DNA of 64,000 nt. Source: Clostridium tetanomorphum. Lineage in GTDB: Bacteria; Bacillota; Clostridia; Clostridiales; Clostridiaceae. Position numbers and translations under genes: made by a program. Below the pieces are notes generated by a model, which was given only the letters and a program-made list of their open reading frames with translations, was not told the origin of the DNA and made no database searches. Of the stretch, positions 18,259 through 27,547 are shown in pieces. The stretch is from assembly GCF_017873215.1 (NCBI RefSeq), contig NZ_JAGGKA010000020.1, positions 1-64,000 on the forward strand. The letters are read 5' to 3'. How positions within the stretch are numbered: position 1 is the stretch's first letter; every line of letters starts with the position of its first letter.

Positions 18259-18963
18259 ATGAAAAAAATTATTACTTTAAAAAGGGTAATTATATATGGA
18301 ATAATAGCTATTATATCTTTTTTGGGCGTTTATGTTTACTTCATTCCATATAATAAAGCATTAAATGCTATCACTTATTATTATGGTTCAAGGGGAGGAA
18401 CAGTGTATAATATACAAAAAAGACTAAAAAATTGGGGATATTATAAAGGGGGAATTGATGGTATATATGGATATGAAACTTTTACTTCTGTAAAAAAGTT
18501 TCAAAGTAAGAATGGATTAAAAGTAGATGGTATAGTTGGAAATCAAACTTTAGCTGCATTAGGAATAAATGAAGGAACTTCATCAGGAACTAGTAATAAG
18601 TATAATAATAATAATCAAGATATAAACTTATTAGCTAGAATTATAAATGGAGAAGCAAGAGGAGAGCCTTATGAAGGCCAGGTAGCTGTAGGAGCAGTAG
18701 TGCTTAATAGAACTAGAGATCCAAGGTTTCCAAGTACTATAGCTGGAGTTATATACCAACCTGGAGCCTTTACAGCAATAGCGGATGGACAAATAAATGC
18801 TGCTATGAAGCAGAGTAGCATAAAAGCAGCTACTGATGCTTTAAATGGATGGGATCCATCGGGAGGAGCAGTATATTATTTTAATCCAGCAACAGCAACT
18901 AGTCCATGGATATGGTCAAGACCTTTAATAAAAGTTATTGGAAAACATAGATTCTGTAAATAA
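18259..18963 (+). CDS. sleB: Spore cortex-lytic enzyme SleB
   Basis: Lytic transglycosylase that breaks cortex peptidoglycan during germination. About 234 residues. An N-terminal membrane/signal segment (about 5-28) comes first. A peptidoglycan-binding domain follows (about 45-105: VYNIQKRLKNWGYYKGGIDG, SVKKFQSKNGLKVDGIVG). The last part is the Hydrolase_2 catalytic domain (about 120-234: LARIINGEARGEPYEGQVAV with the catalytic Glu, GAVVLNRTRDPRFPSTI, HRFCK end). The ATG at 18259 after GAGGAG is chosen; the frame extends further upstream without a ribosome site. No ypeB follows. Confidence 0.92.
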   Translation: MKKIITLKRVIIYGIIAIISFLGVYVYFIPYNKALNAITYYYGSRGGTVYNIQKRLKNWGYYKGGIDGIYGYETFTSVKKFQSKNGLKVDGIVGNQTLAALGINEGTSSGTSNKYNNNNQDINLLARIINGEARGEPYEGQVAVGAVVLNRTRDPRFPSTIAGVIYQPGAFTAIADGQINAAMKQSSIKAATDALNGWDPSGGAVYYFNPATATSPWIWSRPLIKVIGKHRFCK

Positions 18964-18968
18964 GAGGG

Positions 18969-18996
18969 TTGACAAATTAAAAATATTGAATATAAT
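18969..18996 (+). promoter_or_regulatory. Promoter of the cysK T-box transcript
   Basis: Consensus TTGACA, a 16-base spacer and consensus TATAAT begin 5 bases after the sleB stop codon. Confidence 0.8.
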
Positions 18997-19035
18997 AAGA
19001 ATATAGAAATCATACTAAATTAGTCTGAAATACAT

Positions 19036-19284
19036 TGAAAGAGGAAAGTAACATATATGGAATATACAGAGAAGGAATCTAATATGCTGAGAGGATTCTT
19101 ATAGGAAGTTTATGTGAAGTGCCCTCTGGAGTAGTGCACCGAATTGAGTAGGCTGCATCGGTATCACCCGTTATAGTGATAGAGCATTGAGTTGTGCTTG
19201 AAATTTAGTTCAACACCGTATTTTGGTAGAGTGGAACAGCGAAGTTATAACTTCGTCTCTATACTGTAGAGGCGAAGTTTTTTG
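19036..19284 (+). ncRNA. T-box leader of cysK-cysE (cysteine-specific)
   Basis: A T-box-like core TAGAGTGGAACAGCGAAG lies at 19227-19244. It is followed by the terminator AACTTCGTCTCTA / TAGAGGCGAAGTT plus six T (19249-19284). Stem I is closed by AGAGG/CCTCT and ACATA/TATGT. Its internal loop has AAAGTA on one side and GAAGTGC on the other, placing the Cys codon TGC at 19120-19122. A one-base shift would read GTG (Val), but the downstream genes make cysteine, so Cys is favoured. The core differs from the usual GGTACCGCG. Confidence 0.88.
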
Positions 19285-19317
19285 TATAAAAAAATATATT
19301 TTAGGGGGAATTTTATA

Positions 19318-20229
19318 ATGATATATAATAATGCATTAGAAATGATAGGTAATACTCCTTTGGTAAAGTTAAATAATATTGTAGAAGATAATATGGCAGA
19401 AGTTTATGTAAAGTTAGAAAAAGTAAATCCAGGTGGAAGTATAAAAGACAGAGCAGCATTAGGAATGATAGAAAAAGCTGAGAAACTAGGATTATTGAAA
19501 AAAGGAGATACTATAGTAGAACCAACTAGTGGTAATACAGGAATAGGACTAGCGATGGTAGGGAGACTAAAAGGATATAAAGTAATAATTATCATGCCTG
19601 ATACTATGAGTATGGAAAGAAGAAATATCTTAAAAGCTTATGGAGCAGAATTAGTACTTACTGAGGGGAAATATGGAATGAAAGGTGCTATAGATAAGGC
19701 AGAAGAAATAGCAAATGGTAAAAAAGGATTTTATATACCTCAACAATTTAATAATGAAGCAAATCCAGAGAAACATTATAAAACTACAGCAGAGGAAATA
19801 ATAAAAGATGTACCCAATATAGATATGTTTGTAGCATCTGTAGGTACTGCTGGAACTCTTATAGGCATAGGTAAAAGATTAAAGGAATTAAAAAATGATG
19901 TGAAAGTAGTAGCAGTAGAACCAGCTAAATCTCCTTTATTATCAGGAGGGGAAGCAGGTCCTCATGGTATACAAGGGATAGGGGCAAATTTTATTCCAGA
20001 TATATATCAAGAAGAAGTTGTAGATCAAATTATAACTGTATCTGATGAAGATGCTTTTAAATACGCAAAGATTATGGGAAGAAAAGAAGGAATATTAGTA
20101 GGTATATCTTCAGGTGCTAATATTTTTGCAGCTATAGAATTGGCTAAGAAACTAGGCAAAGGTAAAAAAGTAGTGACTGTTGCTCCAGATGGTGGAGAAA
20201 AATATTTATCTACAGGAATATATGAATAA
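19318..20229 (+). CDS. cysK: Cysteine synthase (O-acetylserine sulfhydrylase)
   Basis: Makes cysteine from O-acetylserine and sulfide with PLP. About 303 residues. GNTPLVKL opens the fold and PGGSIKDRAAL holds the PLP lysine (K43). PTSGNTGIGLA, QFNNEANPEKHYKTTAEEI, VASVGTAGTLIGIG and the end VAPDGGEKYLST are family marks. The start is the ATG at 19318 after AGGGGGA. It is followed 39 bases later by cysE; both lie under the Cys T-box, so cysteine starvation should induce both. Confidence 0.97.
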   Translation: MIYNNALEMIGNTPLVKLNNIVEDNMAEVYVKLEKVNPGGSIKDRAALGMIEKAEKLGLLKKGDTIVEPTSGNTGIGLAMVGRLKGYKVIIIMPDTMSMERRNILKAYGAELVLTEGKYGMKGAIDKAEEIANGKKGFYIPQQFNNEANPEKHYKTTAEEIIKDVPNIDMFVASVGTAGTLIGIGKRLKELKNDVKVVAVEPAKSPLLSGGEAGPHGIQGIGANFIPDIYQEEVVDQIITVSDEDAFKYAKIMGRKEGILVGISSGANIFAAIELAKKLGKGKKVVTVAPDGGEKYLSTGIYE

Positions 20230-20268
20230 TGGAGGAAAATAACTCTAGTAAGAGAATAGGAGGTTTGT

Positions 20269-20835
20269 ATGTTTAAGAATTTAAAATATGATATAGATAA
20301 TGTAATGAAAAATGATCCTGCAGCAAGAAATAGGTTAGAGGTTTTTCTACTTTATCCTTGTATTCATGCTATCATAAATCATAGAATAGCACATTTTTTT
20401 TATAAAATGAAAATGTATTTTATTGCAAGACTTATATCGCAAACATCAAGACATTTTACAGGTATAGAAATACACCCAGGAGCAAAAATAGGAAAGGGAT
20501 TATTTATAGATCATGGGATGGGAGTAGTTATAGGAGAAACAGCGGAGATAGGTGATAATGTAATTATGTATCATGGAGTAACTTTAGGGGGAACGGGTAA
20601 AAATAAAGGAAAGAGGCATCCTACTGTAGGTAACAATGTAATAATAGGAAGTGGAGCTAAAGTATTGGGACCTATAGTACTTGGAGATAACTCAAAAATT
20701 GGAGCCAATGCAGTAGTTTTAAAGGAAGTTCCACCTAATTGTACAGCAGTTGGTATACCAGCGAAAGTGGTTAGATGTGATGGTGCTGATGTAATAGATA
20801 TGCACGACTACAGAACAAAGGCAAAGGGATGTTAA
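20269..20835 (+). CDS. cysE: Serine O-acetyltransferase
   Basis: Makes O-acetylserine, the substrate of CysK, from serine and acetyl-CoA. 188 residues, the short Firmicute form. The N-terminal helices ([16 protein letters not shown]) are followed by a left-handed hexapeptide beta helix with [28 protein letters not shown] and [10 protein letters not shown]. The catalytic His/Asp region IDHG is present. AGGAGG precedes the ATG. It is co-transcribed with cysK. Confidence 0.96.
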   Translation: MFKNLKYDIDNVMKNDPAARNRLEVFLLYPCIHAIINHRIAHFFYKMKMYFIARLISQTSRHFTGIEIHPGAKIGKGLFIDHGMGVVIGETAEIGDNVIMYHGVTLGGTGKNKGKRHPTVGNNVIIGSGAKVLGPIVLGDNSKIGANAVVLKEVPPNCTAVGIPAKVVRCDGADVIDMHDYRTKAKGC

Positions 20836-20847
20836 TGGTGTGAGAAT

Positions 20848-21828
20848 ATGAGTAATAAATATAAAATAATTAAGTATTGTAATGAGTTAGGATTAGATAC
20901 AATTGGTATAACTTCTTGTAGGAAATTTAAAGAATTAGAAGAATTATTTCAACTTAGAAAAAATAAAGGGTATGAAAATGAATTTGAAGAGAAAAATATA
21001 GACAAGAGAATAAATCCTAAGATTTATATGGAAGGAGGAAAGGCGATAATATCTATCGCCTTTCCTTACATGTTTAACAATGAATTCGATAGTAAATTTT
21101 ATTTTTCTAAGTACACTATGGGTAAAGATTATCACCTAGTAATTTCTAATTATTTAAAAAAGATATGTATGTTTATAGAAAGTTTAGGAGGTGAAGCTAA
21201 ATATTTTGTTGATAGCAATTTCTTACCTGAAAGGCATATAGCAAGCCTTTCAGGAATTGGATTTATAGGCAAAAATAATATGATAATAACTAAAAAATAT
21301 GGATCCTATGTATTTTTGGGTGAAATAATTACAAATTTGGAGTTAGAAGAAGATAAACCTGTTGAATATGGGTGTGGAAATTGTTCATTATGCTTACAAG
21401 AGTGTCCTACAGGTTCTATAAAAGGTAACTTTAATAATCCTAATATATGTTTGTCCTATATAACTCAGAAAAAGGATTTGGAGGATGTTTGGCTTTCCAA
21501 ACTTAATGGAAGAATTTTTGGGTGTGATAGTTGTCAAAAGATTTGTCCTTATAATAAAAAAGTTAATTGTTCAAGTATAAAAGAATTTATACCATTACCA
21601 TTTATGGAAAATGCAGATATAGGGGAATTAATTAATTTAGATAACAAAACTTTTAAAGAAAAATATGCAAATACTTCTTGTGGATGGAGAGGGAAAAATA
21701 TACTTACGAGGAATGCTTTAATAAATGCTTTTAAAGAAGGAGAATTTGAAAATATAGTCATAAAACAGTTTAACTCACCTTATGTAAAAGATTATTATGG
21801 TAGACTTTTACGATTACACAAACTATAA
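20848..21828 (+). CDS. queG: Epoxyqueuosine reductase
   Basis: Last step of queuosine synthesis in tRNA, cobalamin dependent. 326 residues. The N-terminal DUF1730-like part includes YFVDSNFLPERHIASLSGIGFIGKN. Two 4Fe-4S clusters follow: CGNCSLCLQECPTGSI and CDSCQKICPYNK (about 172-235). The C-terminus lacks the HEAT repeats of longer QueG forms. It begins 12 bases after cysE, perhaps in the same transcript. Confidence 0.9.
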   Translation: MSNKYKIIKYCNELGLDTIGITSCRKFKELEELFQLRKNKGYENEFEEKNIDKRINPKIYMEGGKAIISIAFPYMFNNEFDSKFYFSKYTMGKDYHLVISNYLKKICMFIESLGGEAKYFVDSNFLPERHIASLSGIGFIGKNNMIITKKYGSYVFLGEIITNLELEEDKPVEYGCGNCSLCLQECPTGSIKGNFNNPNICLSYITQKKDLEDVWLSKLNGRIFGCDSCQKICPYNKKVNCSSIKEFIPLPFMENADIGELINLDNKTFKEKYANTSCGWRGKNILTRNALINAFKEGEFENIVIKQFNSPYVKDYYGRLLRLHKL

Positions 21829-21866
21829 TTTAATTATACACTGTTTTATGAAAGGTGGAGCATTTT

Positions 21867-22580
21867 ATGATTTCTCCTACAATGGCTAAAATTATATCTT
21901 ATCTTCCTAGAGGATTTGTTATTTCTATATCAAGGAAGATTTTGGATGGATATCTTAAAAAATACGCAAATATAAAAGTGAGAGGTCTGGAAAATTTAAA
22001 AGATGTTAAGAAGCCAATATTATTTGTTTGCAATCATTTAAGTAACTCAGATGCATTAGTTATAAATAAGGTTTTAAAAGATTATGATATAACTTTTGTA
22101 GCTGGAATTAAACTTTCTAAAAATCCTCTTACTAATTTGGGGATAAATATTACTAAGACTATAACTATTAAGCCTAATACAGCAGATAAAGAAGCAATAT
22201 CAAGTATAGTTAAAGCTTTAAAGAATGGTAATAATGTTTTGATTTTTCCTGAAGGTACTAGGAGTAGAACAGGTAGTATGATAGAAGGAAAAAAGGGAGT
22301 TGTATTGATACAAAAACTTTCTAAAGCTACTGTAATACCGATGTCTATAACAGGTACAGAAAAATTGCTTCCTATAAATAGCAAGGATATGGGGTCAGAA
22401 AAGTTTCAGTATTCGGATGTGAATATTAATTTAGGTAAATCTTTAGATATACCTAAAAGAGAAGATGGAGAAGAAAAACATCATTATGAAGAAAGAGTTT
22501 TAGAATGTTTTATGAAGAATATAGCTATATTGTTACCAGAAGAATATCAAGGAGTTTATAAGATAGAGAATGAAGAATAG
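21867..22580 (+). CDS. plsC: 1-acyl-sn-glycerol-3-phosphate acyltransferase
   Basis: Makes phosphatidic acid from lysophosphatidate at the inner membrane. About 237 residues. The acyltransferase box NHLSNSD (N-H-x4-D, about 56-62) and FPEGTRSRTG (about 127) are intact. VIPMSITGTEKLLP follows. The start is ATG 21867, since the GTG at 21855 lies in the site AAAGGTGGAG. It may be co-transcribed with queG (38-base gap). Confidence 0.9.
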   Translation: MISPTMAKIISYLPRGFVISISRKILDGYLKKYANIKVRGLENLKDVKKPILFVCNHLSNSDALVINKVLKDYDITFVAGIKLSKNPLTNLGINITKTITIKPNTADKEAISSIVKALKNGNNVLIFPEGTRSRTGSMIEGKKGVVLIQKLSKATVIPMSITGTEKLLPINSKDMGSEKFQYSDVNINLGKSLDIPKREDGEEKHHYEERVLECFMKNIAILLPEEYQGVYKIENEE

Positions 22581-22650
22581 AGTATAGATAAGAGAGTAAA
22601 AAAATCTTTTTAAATCTGTACTCTGTGCTTTATACTGTTTACTCTAAAGA
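22580..22650. repeat. Intergenic repeat copy 1 (ATCTGTACTCTGT family)
   Basis: The stretch between plsC and nth has AGAGTATAGATAAGAGAGTA on the left. On the right, ATCTGTACTCTGT (22614-22626) and TATACTGTTTACTCT form an imperfect inverted repeat with it. The 13-base word recurs exactly at 55095 and 57502. Confidence 0.6.
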
Positions 22651-22668
22651 AGGATGTGATATTAAGTA

Positions 22669-23310
22669 ATGAGAAAAGAAGATATAAACAAGGTATTAGA
22701 AATATTAAGTCAAACTTATCCTAATGCTAAATGTGCTTTAGAGTTTAAATCTCCATATGAGTTACTGATATCTACTATATTATCGGCTCAGTGTACAGAT
22801 AAAAGGGTAAATATAGTAACAGAAGAATTATATAAAAAGTATAATAGTCCAGAAAGCATGATTACTCTTTCCCAAGAGGAATTAGGTGAAAAGATTAAAA
22901 GCTGTGGATTCTATAAAAATAAGAGCAAGAATATACTAGAAGCATCAAAAGCTATATTAGAAGAACATAATGGAAATGTTCCGGATACCATGGAAGAGTT
23001 AACTAAATTACCTGGGGTTGGAAGGAAAACTGCCAATGTAGTTTTATCTAATGCTTTTGGAATACCCGCTATAGCAGTAGATACCCACGTTTTTAGAGTA
23101 GCCAATAGAATCGGTATAGGAAAAGGAAAGACTCCTGATCAGGTGGAAAAGGAATTAATAAAAAATGTACCTAGAAATATGTGGAGTGATACTCACCATT
23201 ATTTAATATGGCATGGTAGAAATATTTGTAAGGCTAGGAAACCAGATTGTGAAAAGTGTCCTATAGCTCCATATTGTGAATACTTTGCTGGAGTAAGTAA
23301 ACAAGAGTAA
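22669..23310 (+). CDS. nth: Endonuclease III
   Basis: Base-excision repair glycosylase/AP lyase for oxidised pyrimidines. 213 residues. The helix-hairpin-helix LPGVGRKTANVVLSNAFG contains the catalytic Lys (about 120). VDTHVFRVANRIG carries the catalytic Asp (about 138). The 4Fe-4S loop is C-x6-C-x2-C-x5-C (CKARKPDCEKCPIAPYC, about 187-203). AAGGATGTG precedes the ATG. Confidence 0.97.
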   Translation: MRKEDINKVLEILSQTYPNAKCALEFKSPYELLISTILSAQCTDKRVNIVTEELYKKYNSPESMITLSQEELGEKIKSCGFYKNKSKNILEASKAILEEHNGNVPDTMEELTKLPGVGRKTANVVLSNAFGIPAIAVDTHVFRVANRIGIGKGKTPDQVEKELIKNVPRNMWSDTHHYLIWHGRNICKARKPDCEKCPIAPYCEYFAGVSKQE

Positions 23311-23483
23311 TTAATAATGAACAGTTTTTATTTAGTGGAGAATTGATAGCTGAAAGTTTATAATAATTTTTTTAATACATTCAATTTTCAACTCTCACTT
23401 ATTTTACTTTAAACAAAGAAGGGAGGGAGCTTTATTAGATTTAATCTCTAATAAAGTAAGGTTAAGTTTAATAAGCGTTAAAA
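23311..23483. other. Leader of the malic enzyme gene with a hairpin past the ribosome site
   Basis: An imperfect inverted stretch (GAATTGATAGCTGAAAGTT, then ATTCAATTTTCAACTCTCACT) lies at about 23339-23400. GGGAGGGAG (23421-23429) then abuts a perfect 10-bp hairpin CTTTATTAGA / TCTAATAAAG (23430-23456). The malic enzyme ATG follows 27 bases later with only a weak AAGG (23458) near it. I see no terminator in the hairpin. Confidence 0.5.
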
Positions 23484-24656
23484 ATGGATATTAAAGAAGA
23501 AGCTTTAAAAATGCATTCAGATAAAAAAGGTAAACTGGAAGTAATAGGAAAGGTTCATGTTAAGGATAGACATGATTTAGCAGTAGCATATACTCCTGGA
23601 GTAGCTGAGCCATGTATAGAAATTTCAAAGGATAGAAATAAGGTATACGAATATACAATAAAGGGAAATACAGTAGGAGTAGTAACTAATGGTACTGCAG
23701 TTTTAGGGCTAGGAAATATAGGAGCTAGTGCAGGATTACCTGTAATGGAAGGAAAAGCATTATTATTTAAAGAGTTTGCTGGTATAGATGCCTTTCCAAT
23801 ATGTTTAGATACTGAAGACCCTGAAGAAATAATAAAAACAGTAAAACTAATGGAACCTGTGTTTGGAGGAATAAATCTTGAAGATATAAAAGCACCTGAG
23901 TGTTTTTACATAGAAAAAAGATTAAAAGAAGAATTAGATATTCCTGTGTTTCATGATGATCAGCATGGAACAGCTATAGTAGTCTTAGCTGGATTATATA
24001 ATGCACTAAAATTAGTAAATAAAAAGTTAGAAGAATCTAGAATTGTAATAAATGGAGCAGGTTCAGCTGGTATTGCTATTTGCAAGCTTTTATTAAACGC
24101 TGGAGCTAAAAACGTTGTTATGTGTGATATTAATGGAGCTTTAGTAGAAGGTGATGAAAGGTTAAACCCAGCTCAAAGAGAAATAGCAAAGGTTACAAAC
24201 AGAGAATTGCAAGAGGGAACTCTTAAAGATATCGTAAAGAATAAGGATGCATTTGTAGGAGTTTCTGCCCCTAAGGTATTAACTAAAGAAATGGTAGCTA
24301 CTATGAATAAAGACAGCATAGTTTTTGCTATGGCAAATCCTACACCAGAAATAATGCCAGATGAAGCTAAAGAAGGTGGAGCAAGGATTGTAGCTACAGG
24401 AAGATCTGATTTCCCAAATCAGATAAATAATGTACTTGTATTCCCAGGAATATTTAGAGGGGCTTTAGATGTAAGAGCAAAAGAAATAAATGAAGATATG
24501 AAACTTGCTGCAGCCAGAGGAATTGCAAATCTTATAAAGGATGAAGAGTTAAAAGAAGATTATATAATTCCAGATCCATTCAACAAAGAAGTATGTGAAT
24601 CTGTAGCAAAAGAAGTAAGAAGAATTGCAAAGGAATTGGGAGTTGCTAAGATATAG
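23484..24656 (+). CDS. NAD(P)-dependent malic enzyme
   Basis: Oxidatively decarboxylates malate to pyruvate. 390 residues, the compact bacterial form. AYTPGVAEPC and NGTAVLGLGNIGA lie near the N-terminus. PEC-FYIEKRL, HDDQHGTAIVVLAG (metal and substrate site) and the Rossmann motif INGAGSAGIAIC follow. The C-terminus has MANPTPEIMPDEA and FPGIFRGALD. An in-frame TAA 12 bases upstream leaves ATG 23484 as the first possible start, although no strong ribosome site lies close to it. Confidence 0.93.
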   Translation: MDIKEEALKMHSDKKGKLEVIGKVHVKDRHDLAVAYTPGVAEPCIEISKDRNKVYEYTIKGNTVGVVTNGTAVLGLGNIGASAGLPVMEGKALLFKEFAGIDAFPICLDTEDPEEIIKTVKLMEPVFGGINLEDIKAPECFYIEKRLKEELDIPVFHDDQHGTAIVVLAGLYNALKLVNKKLEESRIVINGAGSAGIAICKLLLNAGAKNVVMCDINGALVEGDERLNPAQREIAKVTNRELQEGTLKDIVKNKDAFVGVSAPKVLTKEMVATMNKDSIVFAMANPTPEIMPDEAKEGGARIVATGRSDFPNQINNVLVFPGIFRGALDVRAKEINEDMKLAAARGIANLIKDEELKEDYIIPDPFNKEVCESVAKEVRRIAKELGVAKI

Positions 24657-24721
24657 TTTACTAGTTGGTAATTGATAATTGATAGTGAACAGGTAATGGT
24701 AATTTTTCTTTACTTTCAAAT

Positions 24722-24755
24722 AAAAATAAAGGGTAAACTGTACCCTTTATTTTTT
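24722..24755. terminator. Bidirectional terminator between malic enzyme and cinA
   Basis: AAATAAAGGGTA and TACCCTTTATTT form a 12-bp stem with a 5-base loop and T/A runs, at the convergent gene ends. Confidence 0.85.
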
Positions 24756-25992
24756 AATGTTCTGAAATAAGTTTTCTTCTTAAGAAGTCTAATGCAATGG
24801 TTACAGTTCTTGATCTTATAGATTGCCTATCACCAGTTAGATTTAATTCCTTAAAAAATGTTTTTCCTTTTATGTAAAGGCCAATGTAAACAAGGCCAAC
24901 AGGTTTTTCAACACTTCCACCATCGGGACCAGCAATTCCAGTAGTTGAAATTCCTATATCTGAATCAGCAGCTTTTGCTACTCCTGTGGCCATTTCAATT
25001 GCGGTTTCTTCACTTACAGCTCCAAAGTTTTCTAAAGTTTCTTTTTTAACTTCTATTCTTCGCATTTTTGAATCATTGCTATAGGTTACAATTCCTTCTA
25101 TAAGGCATTGTGAAATGCCAGGATAATTTACAAGTCTTCCACATAAAAGGCCTCCTGTACAAGATTCAGCTATAGATATGGTTAATTTGTTGTTTATAAG
25201 TATGTTTCCTACTATACTCTCTAGGGTATCTTTATCATATCCATAAATATTTTCTTTTAGAATAGATTTAATTTCATTTTCTACAGGTTGTATTAAACTT
25301 TCACATTTTTCTTTTGACTCAGCTTTTGCAGTTATTCTTAAAGTTACTTCATTTTCTTTAGCATAAGGAGCTACTGTAGGATTAGATTGATTATCAATAA
25401 TATGGTTGATTTTAGTTACTACAGAAGACTCCCCTAATCCACATATTTTCAGTGTTTTAGATACAAATGTATTTTTACTAAATTTTTGAAGATAGGGAAC
25501 TACATAATTTTCAAACATAGGGATGTTTTCTTTTGGTGGACCTGGAAGAAGAATTAAAATTTTATTATTTTCATTTATTATACAACCAGGTGCGGTACCA
25601 TAATTATTTTGAAGTATTATAGCTCCTTCAGGAAAATAAGCTTGTTTTTTATTATTTTCACTTATTTGTCTTTTTTGTCTTTCGAAATATTCTTCTATCA
25701 TTTTTAATGATTCTTTATGAAGAACCATTTTTTTGTGAAAATATTCTCCGGCTACTTCTTTAGTTAAATCATCTTTTGTAGGACCTAATCCACCTGTAGT
25801 TATAACTAAGTCTGATCTTTTAAATGCTGTTTCTAATCCTTGTTTTACTCTTTCATTATTATCACCAATAACAGATTGATGATAAAGATATATACCTAAG
25901 TCAGCTAATTTTTTAGATAAATATTGAGCATTTGTATTTAAAATATCACCTAATAATAGCTCAGTACCTACTGCAATTATCTCTCCAGTCAT
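24754..25992 (-). CDS. cinA: CinA family protein (nicotinamide nucleotide amidase)
   Basis: 412 residues with the two-domain layout. The N-terminal MoCF-like domain (GTELLLGDILNTNAQYLS, TTGGLGPTKDDLT, LLPGPPKEN) is linked to NMN/ADP-ribose pyrophosphatase activity in some members. The C-terminal PncC deamidase domain has SIAESCTGGLLCGRLVNYPG, VTYSND and GIAGPDGGSVEKPVGLVYIG. It takes part in pyridine nucleotide salvage. AAGGAGG precedes the ATG. It is a single gene. Confidence 0.94.
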   Translation of the reverse strand: MTGEIIAVGTELLLGDILNTNAQYLSKKLADLGIYLYHQSVIGDNNERVKQGLETAFKRSDLVITTGGLGPTKDDLTKEVAGEYFHKKMVLHKESLKMIEEYFERQKRQISENNKKQAYFPEGAIILQNNYGTAPGCIINENNKILILLPGPPKENIPMFENYVVPYLQKFSKNTFVSKTLKICGLGESSVVTKINHIIDNQSNPTVAPYAKENEVTLRITAKAESKEKCESLIQPVENEIKSILKENIYGYDKDTLESIVGNILINNKLTISIAESCTGGLLCGRLVNYPGISQCLIEGIVTYSNDSKMRRIEVKKETLENFGAVSEETAIEMATGVAKAADSDIGISTTGIAGPDGGSVEKPVGLVYIGLYIKGKTFFKELNLTGDRQSIRSRTVTIALDFLRRKLISEH

Positions 25993-26159
25993 AGGATAAG
26001 ACCTCCTTAAAAATTCAGTTAATAAAATAATATTTCTAATTTAATATTATCACAATATTAAATTATTATTAAATAAATATTGTAAAACTTGAAAGTAGGT
26101 ATCTTATAAAGAAAAATATATATAATATTCTTAGAGGGTAAATTTGAAGGAGGATGAAT

Positions 26160-26735
26160 ATGAATAAAACATTAAGAAATATATTAATAGTATTAGGTAT
26201 ACTAATAGTTTTAATTGCTCCTATAATATCAAGCTATAACAAAATAGTAAGTTTAGATCAAAACATAAAAAAGGCAGAGTCAAATATAGATAGTGATCTT
26301 CAAAGGAGATCAGATCTTATTCCAAATTTAGTAGAGACAGTTAAAGGATATGCAAAGCAAGAAAAAGATATATTTACAGATATAGCTAATGCTAGGGCAA
26401 GGTTAAATGGTGCTCAGGGTGTTAAAGACAAAGCAAATGCAGATGAGGAGTTAACTAGTGCTATTTCAAGACTTCTTGTAGTGGTAGAACGATATCCAGA
26501 TCTTAAATCAAATGAAAATTTTAGAGGGTTAATGGTACAATTAGAAGGGACAGAAAATAGAATTAATGTGGCTAGGAAAGATTATAATGTTGCAGTAGAA
26601 AAGTATAATGGTACTATAAAAAAATTTCCTACTTCTGTAATAGCATCAATTTTTAGATTTGAGGAAAAAAGCTATTATAAGGCAAATGAAGGAGCTAAGG
26701 AAGTACCAAAAGTTGATTTTAATATAGGTAAGTAA
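26160..26735 (+). CDS. LemA family protein
   Basis: About 191 residues. One N-terminal membrane helix (about 6-25) is followed by helices with SLDQNIKKAESNID, RRSDLIPNLVETVKGYAKQEK and FRGLMVQLEGTENRINVARKDYN, the core LemA motifs. The RF-PTSVIA-IFRFEEK-YYKA end is also typical. The N-terminus faces out in LemA proteins. The ATG at 26160 suits GAAGGAGG; the one at 26154 touches it. It is co-transcribed with the TPM-domain gene one base downstream, a common pairing. Confidence 0.93.
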   Translation: MNKTLRNILIVLGILIVLIAPIISSYNKIVSLDQNIKKAESNIDSDLQRRSDLIPNLVETVKGYAKQEKDIFTDIANARARLNGAQGVKDKANADEELTSAISRLLVVVERYPDLKSNENFRGLMVQLEGTENRINVARKDYNVAVEKYNGTIKKFPTSVIASIFRFEEKSYYKANEGAKEVPKVDFNIGK

Positions 26736-26736
26736 T

Positions 26737-27513
26737 ATGAAAAAATTAAAAAGTTTTTTTAGTATAGTAGTATTTATATTGATAATCTTTGCTTTTTCAG
26801 TTAAAGCAGAAATAAATGTACCTAAGCCTACTAATTTAAAATATGTAAACGACTATGCCAATGTATTGAGCAAAGAAACAAAAGAATATATAGTATCAGT
26901 AGGAAAGGAACTAGAAGATAAAACCAGTGCTCAATCTGTAGTGGTTATTATAAATTCTCTTGAAGGCTATGATATAGAAACCTATGCAAATACCCTTTTT
27001 AGACAGTGGGGCATAGGGAAAAGAGAAAAGAATAATGGACTTCTTATGTTGATTTCTATGGAAGACAAAAAAAGAAGAGTAGAGGTAGGATATGGATTAG
27101 AAGGAGCAATACCGGATATATATACAGATAAGGTAATGGAAAATCTTTTTAAACCAGCTTTTAGGAATAAAGAGTATGACAAAGGAATAAAAGAGCCTTA
27201 TTCAGTGTTTGCAGATGCTATAGCTAAAGAATATAACGTAAAGTTAGATAAAAATAAACCAGTAGCTTTGCCAAAACAATCTCAGCAAAAAAACAACTCT
27301 ACTGCGTCTAAAAAAGTAATACAATTGATAGTGTTACTTATTATACTAGATAATTTATTGAATAGAGGAAGAGTTACAAGACAAATACTTTCTATACTAT
27401 TTTGGAGTTCTTTTTGGAATGGAAGAGGTGGTAGAGGAGGTCCTGGTGGTTTCGGCGGTGGAGGCTTTGGAGGAGGCTCATCTGGTGGAGGAGGCTCCTC
27501 TGGAGATTGGTAA
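26737..27513 (+). CDS. TPM-domain (YgcG-like) membrane protein with glycine-rich tail
   Basis: 258 residues. A signal peptide (about 1-22, ending VKA) is followed by the TPM domain (about 32-165: VNDYANVLSKETKEYI, SVVVIINSLEGYDIETYAN, FRQWGIGKREKNNGLLMLIS, RRVEVGYGLEGAIPD). A short membrane segment follows. The tail (about 225-256) is made of Gly/Ser/Phe repeats ending SSGDW. Together with LemA it forms the usual two-gene unit; the molecular role is unclear. Confidence 0.88.
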   Translation: MKKLKSFFSIVVFILIIFAFSVKAEINVPKPTNLKYVNDYANVLSKETKEYIVSVGKELEDKTSAQSVVVIINSLEGYDIETYANTLFRQWGIGKREKNNGLLMLISMEDKKRRVEVGYGLEGAIPDIYTDKVMENLFKPAFRNKEYDKGIKEPYSVFADAIAKEYNVKLDKNKPVALPKQSQQKNNSTASKKVIQLIVLLIILDNLLNRGRVTRQILSILFWSSFWNGRGGRGGPGGFGGGGFGGGSSGGGGSSGDW

Positions 27514-27547
27514 TACATTTGACAAAATAAGGAGTAAGAATAGGAAT

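Noticed and set aside
27282-27518. Proline-rich minus-strand ORF opposite the glycine-rich tail
   Set aside because: It is the antisense shadow of Gly-rich repeats in the TPM-domain gene and has no ribosome site.
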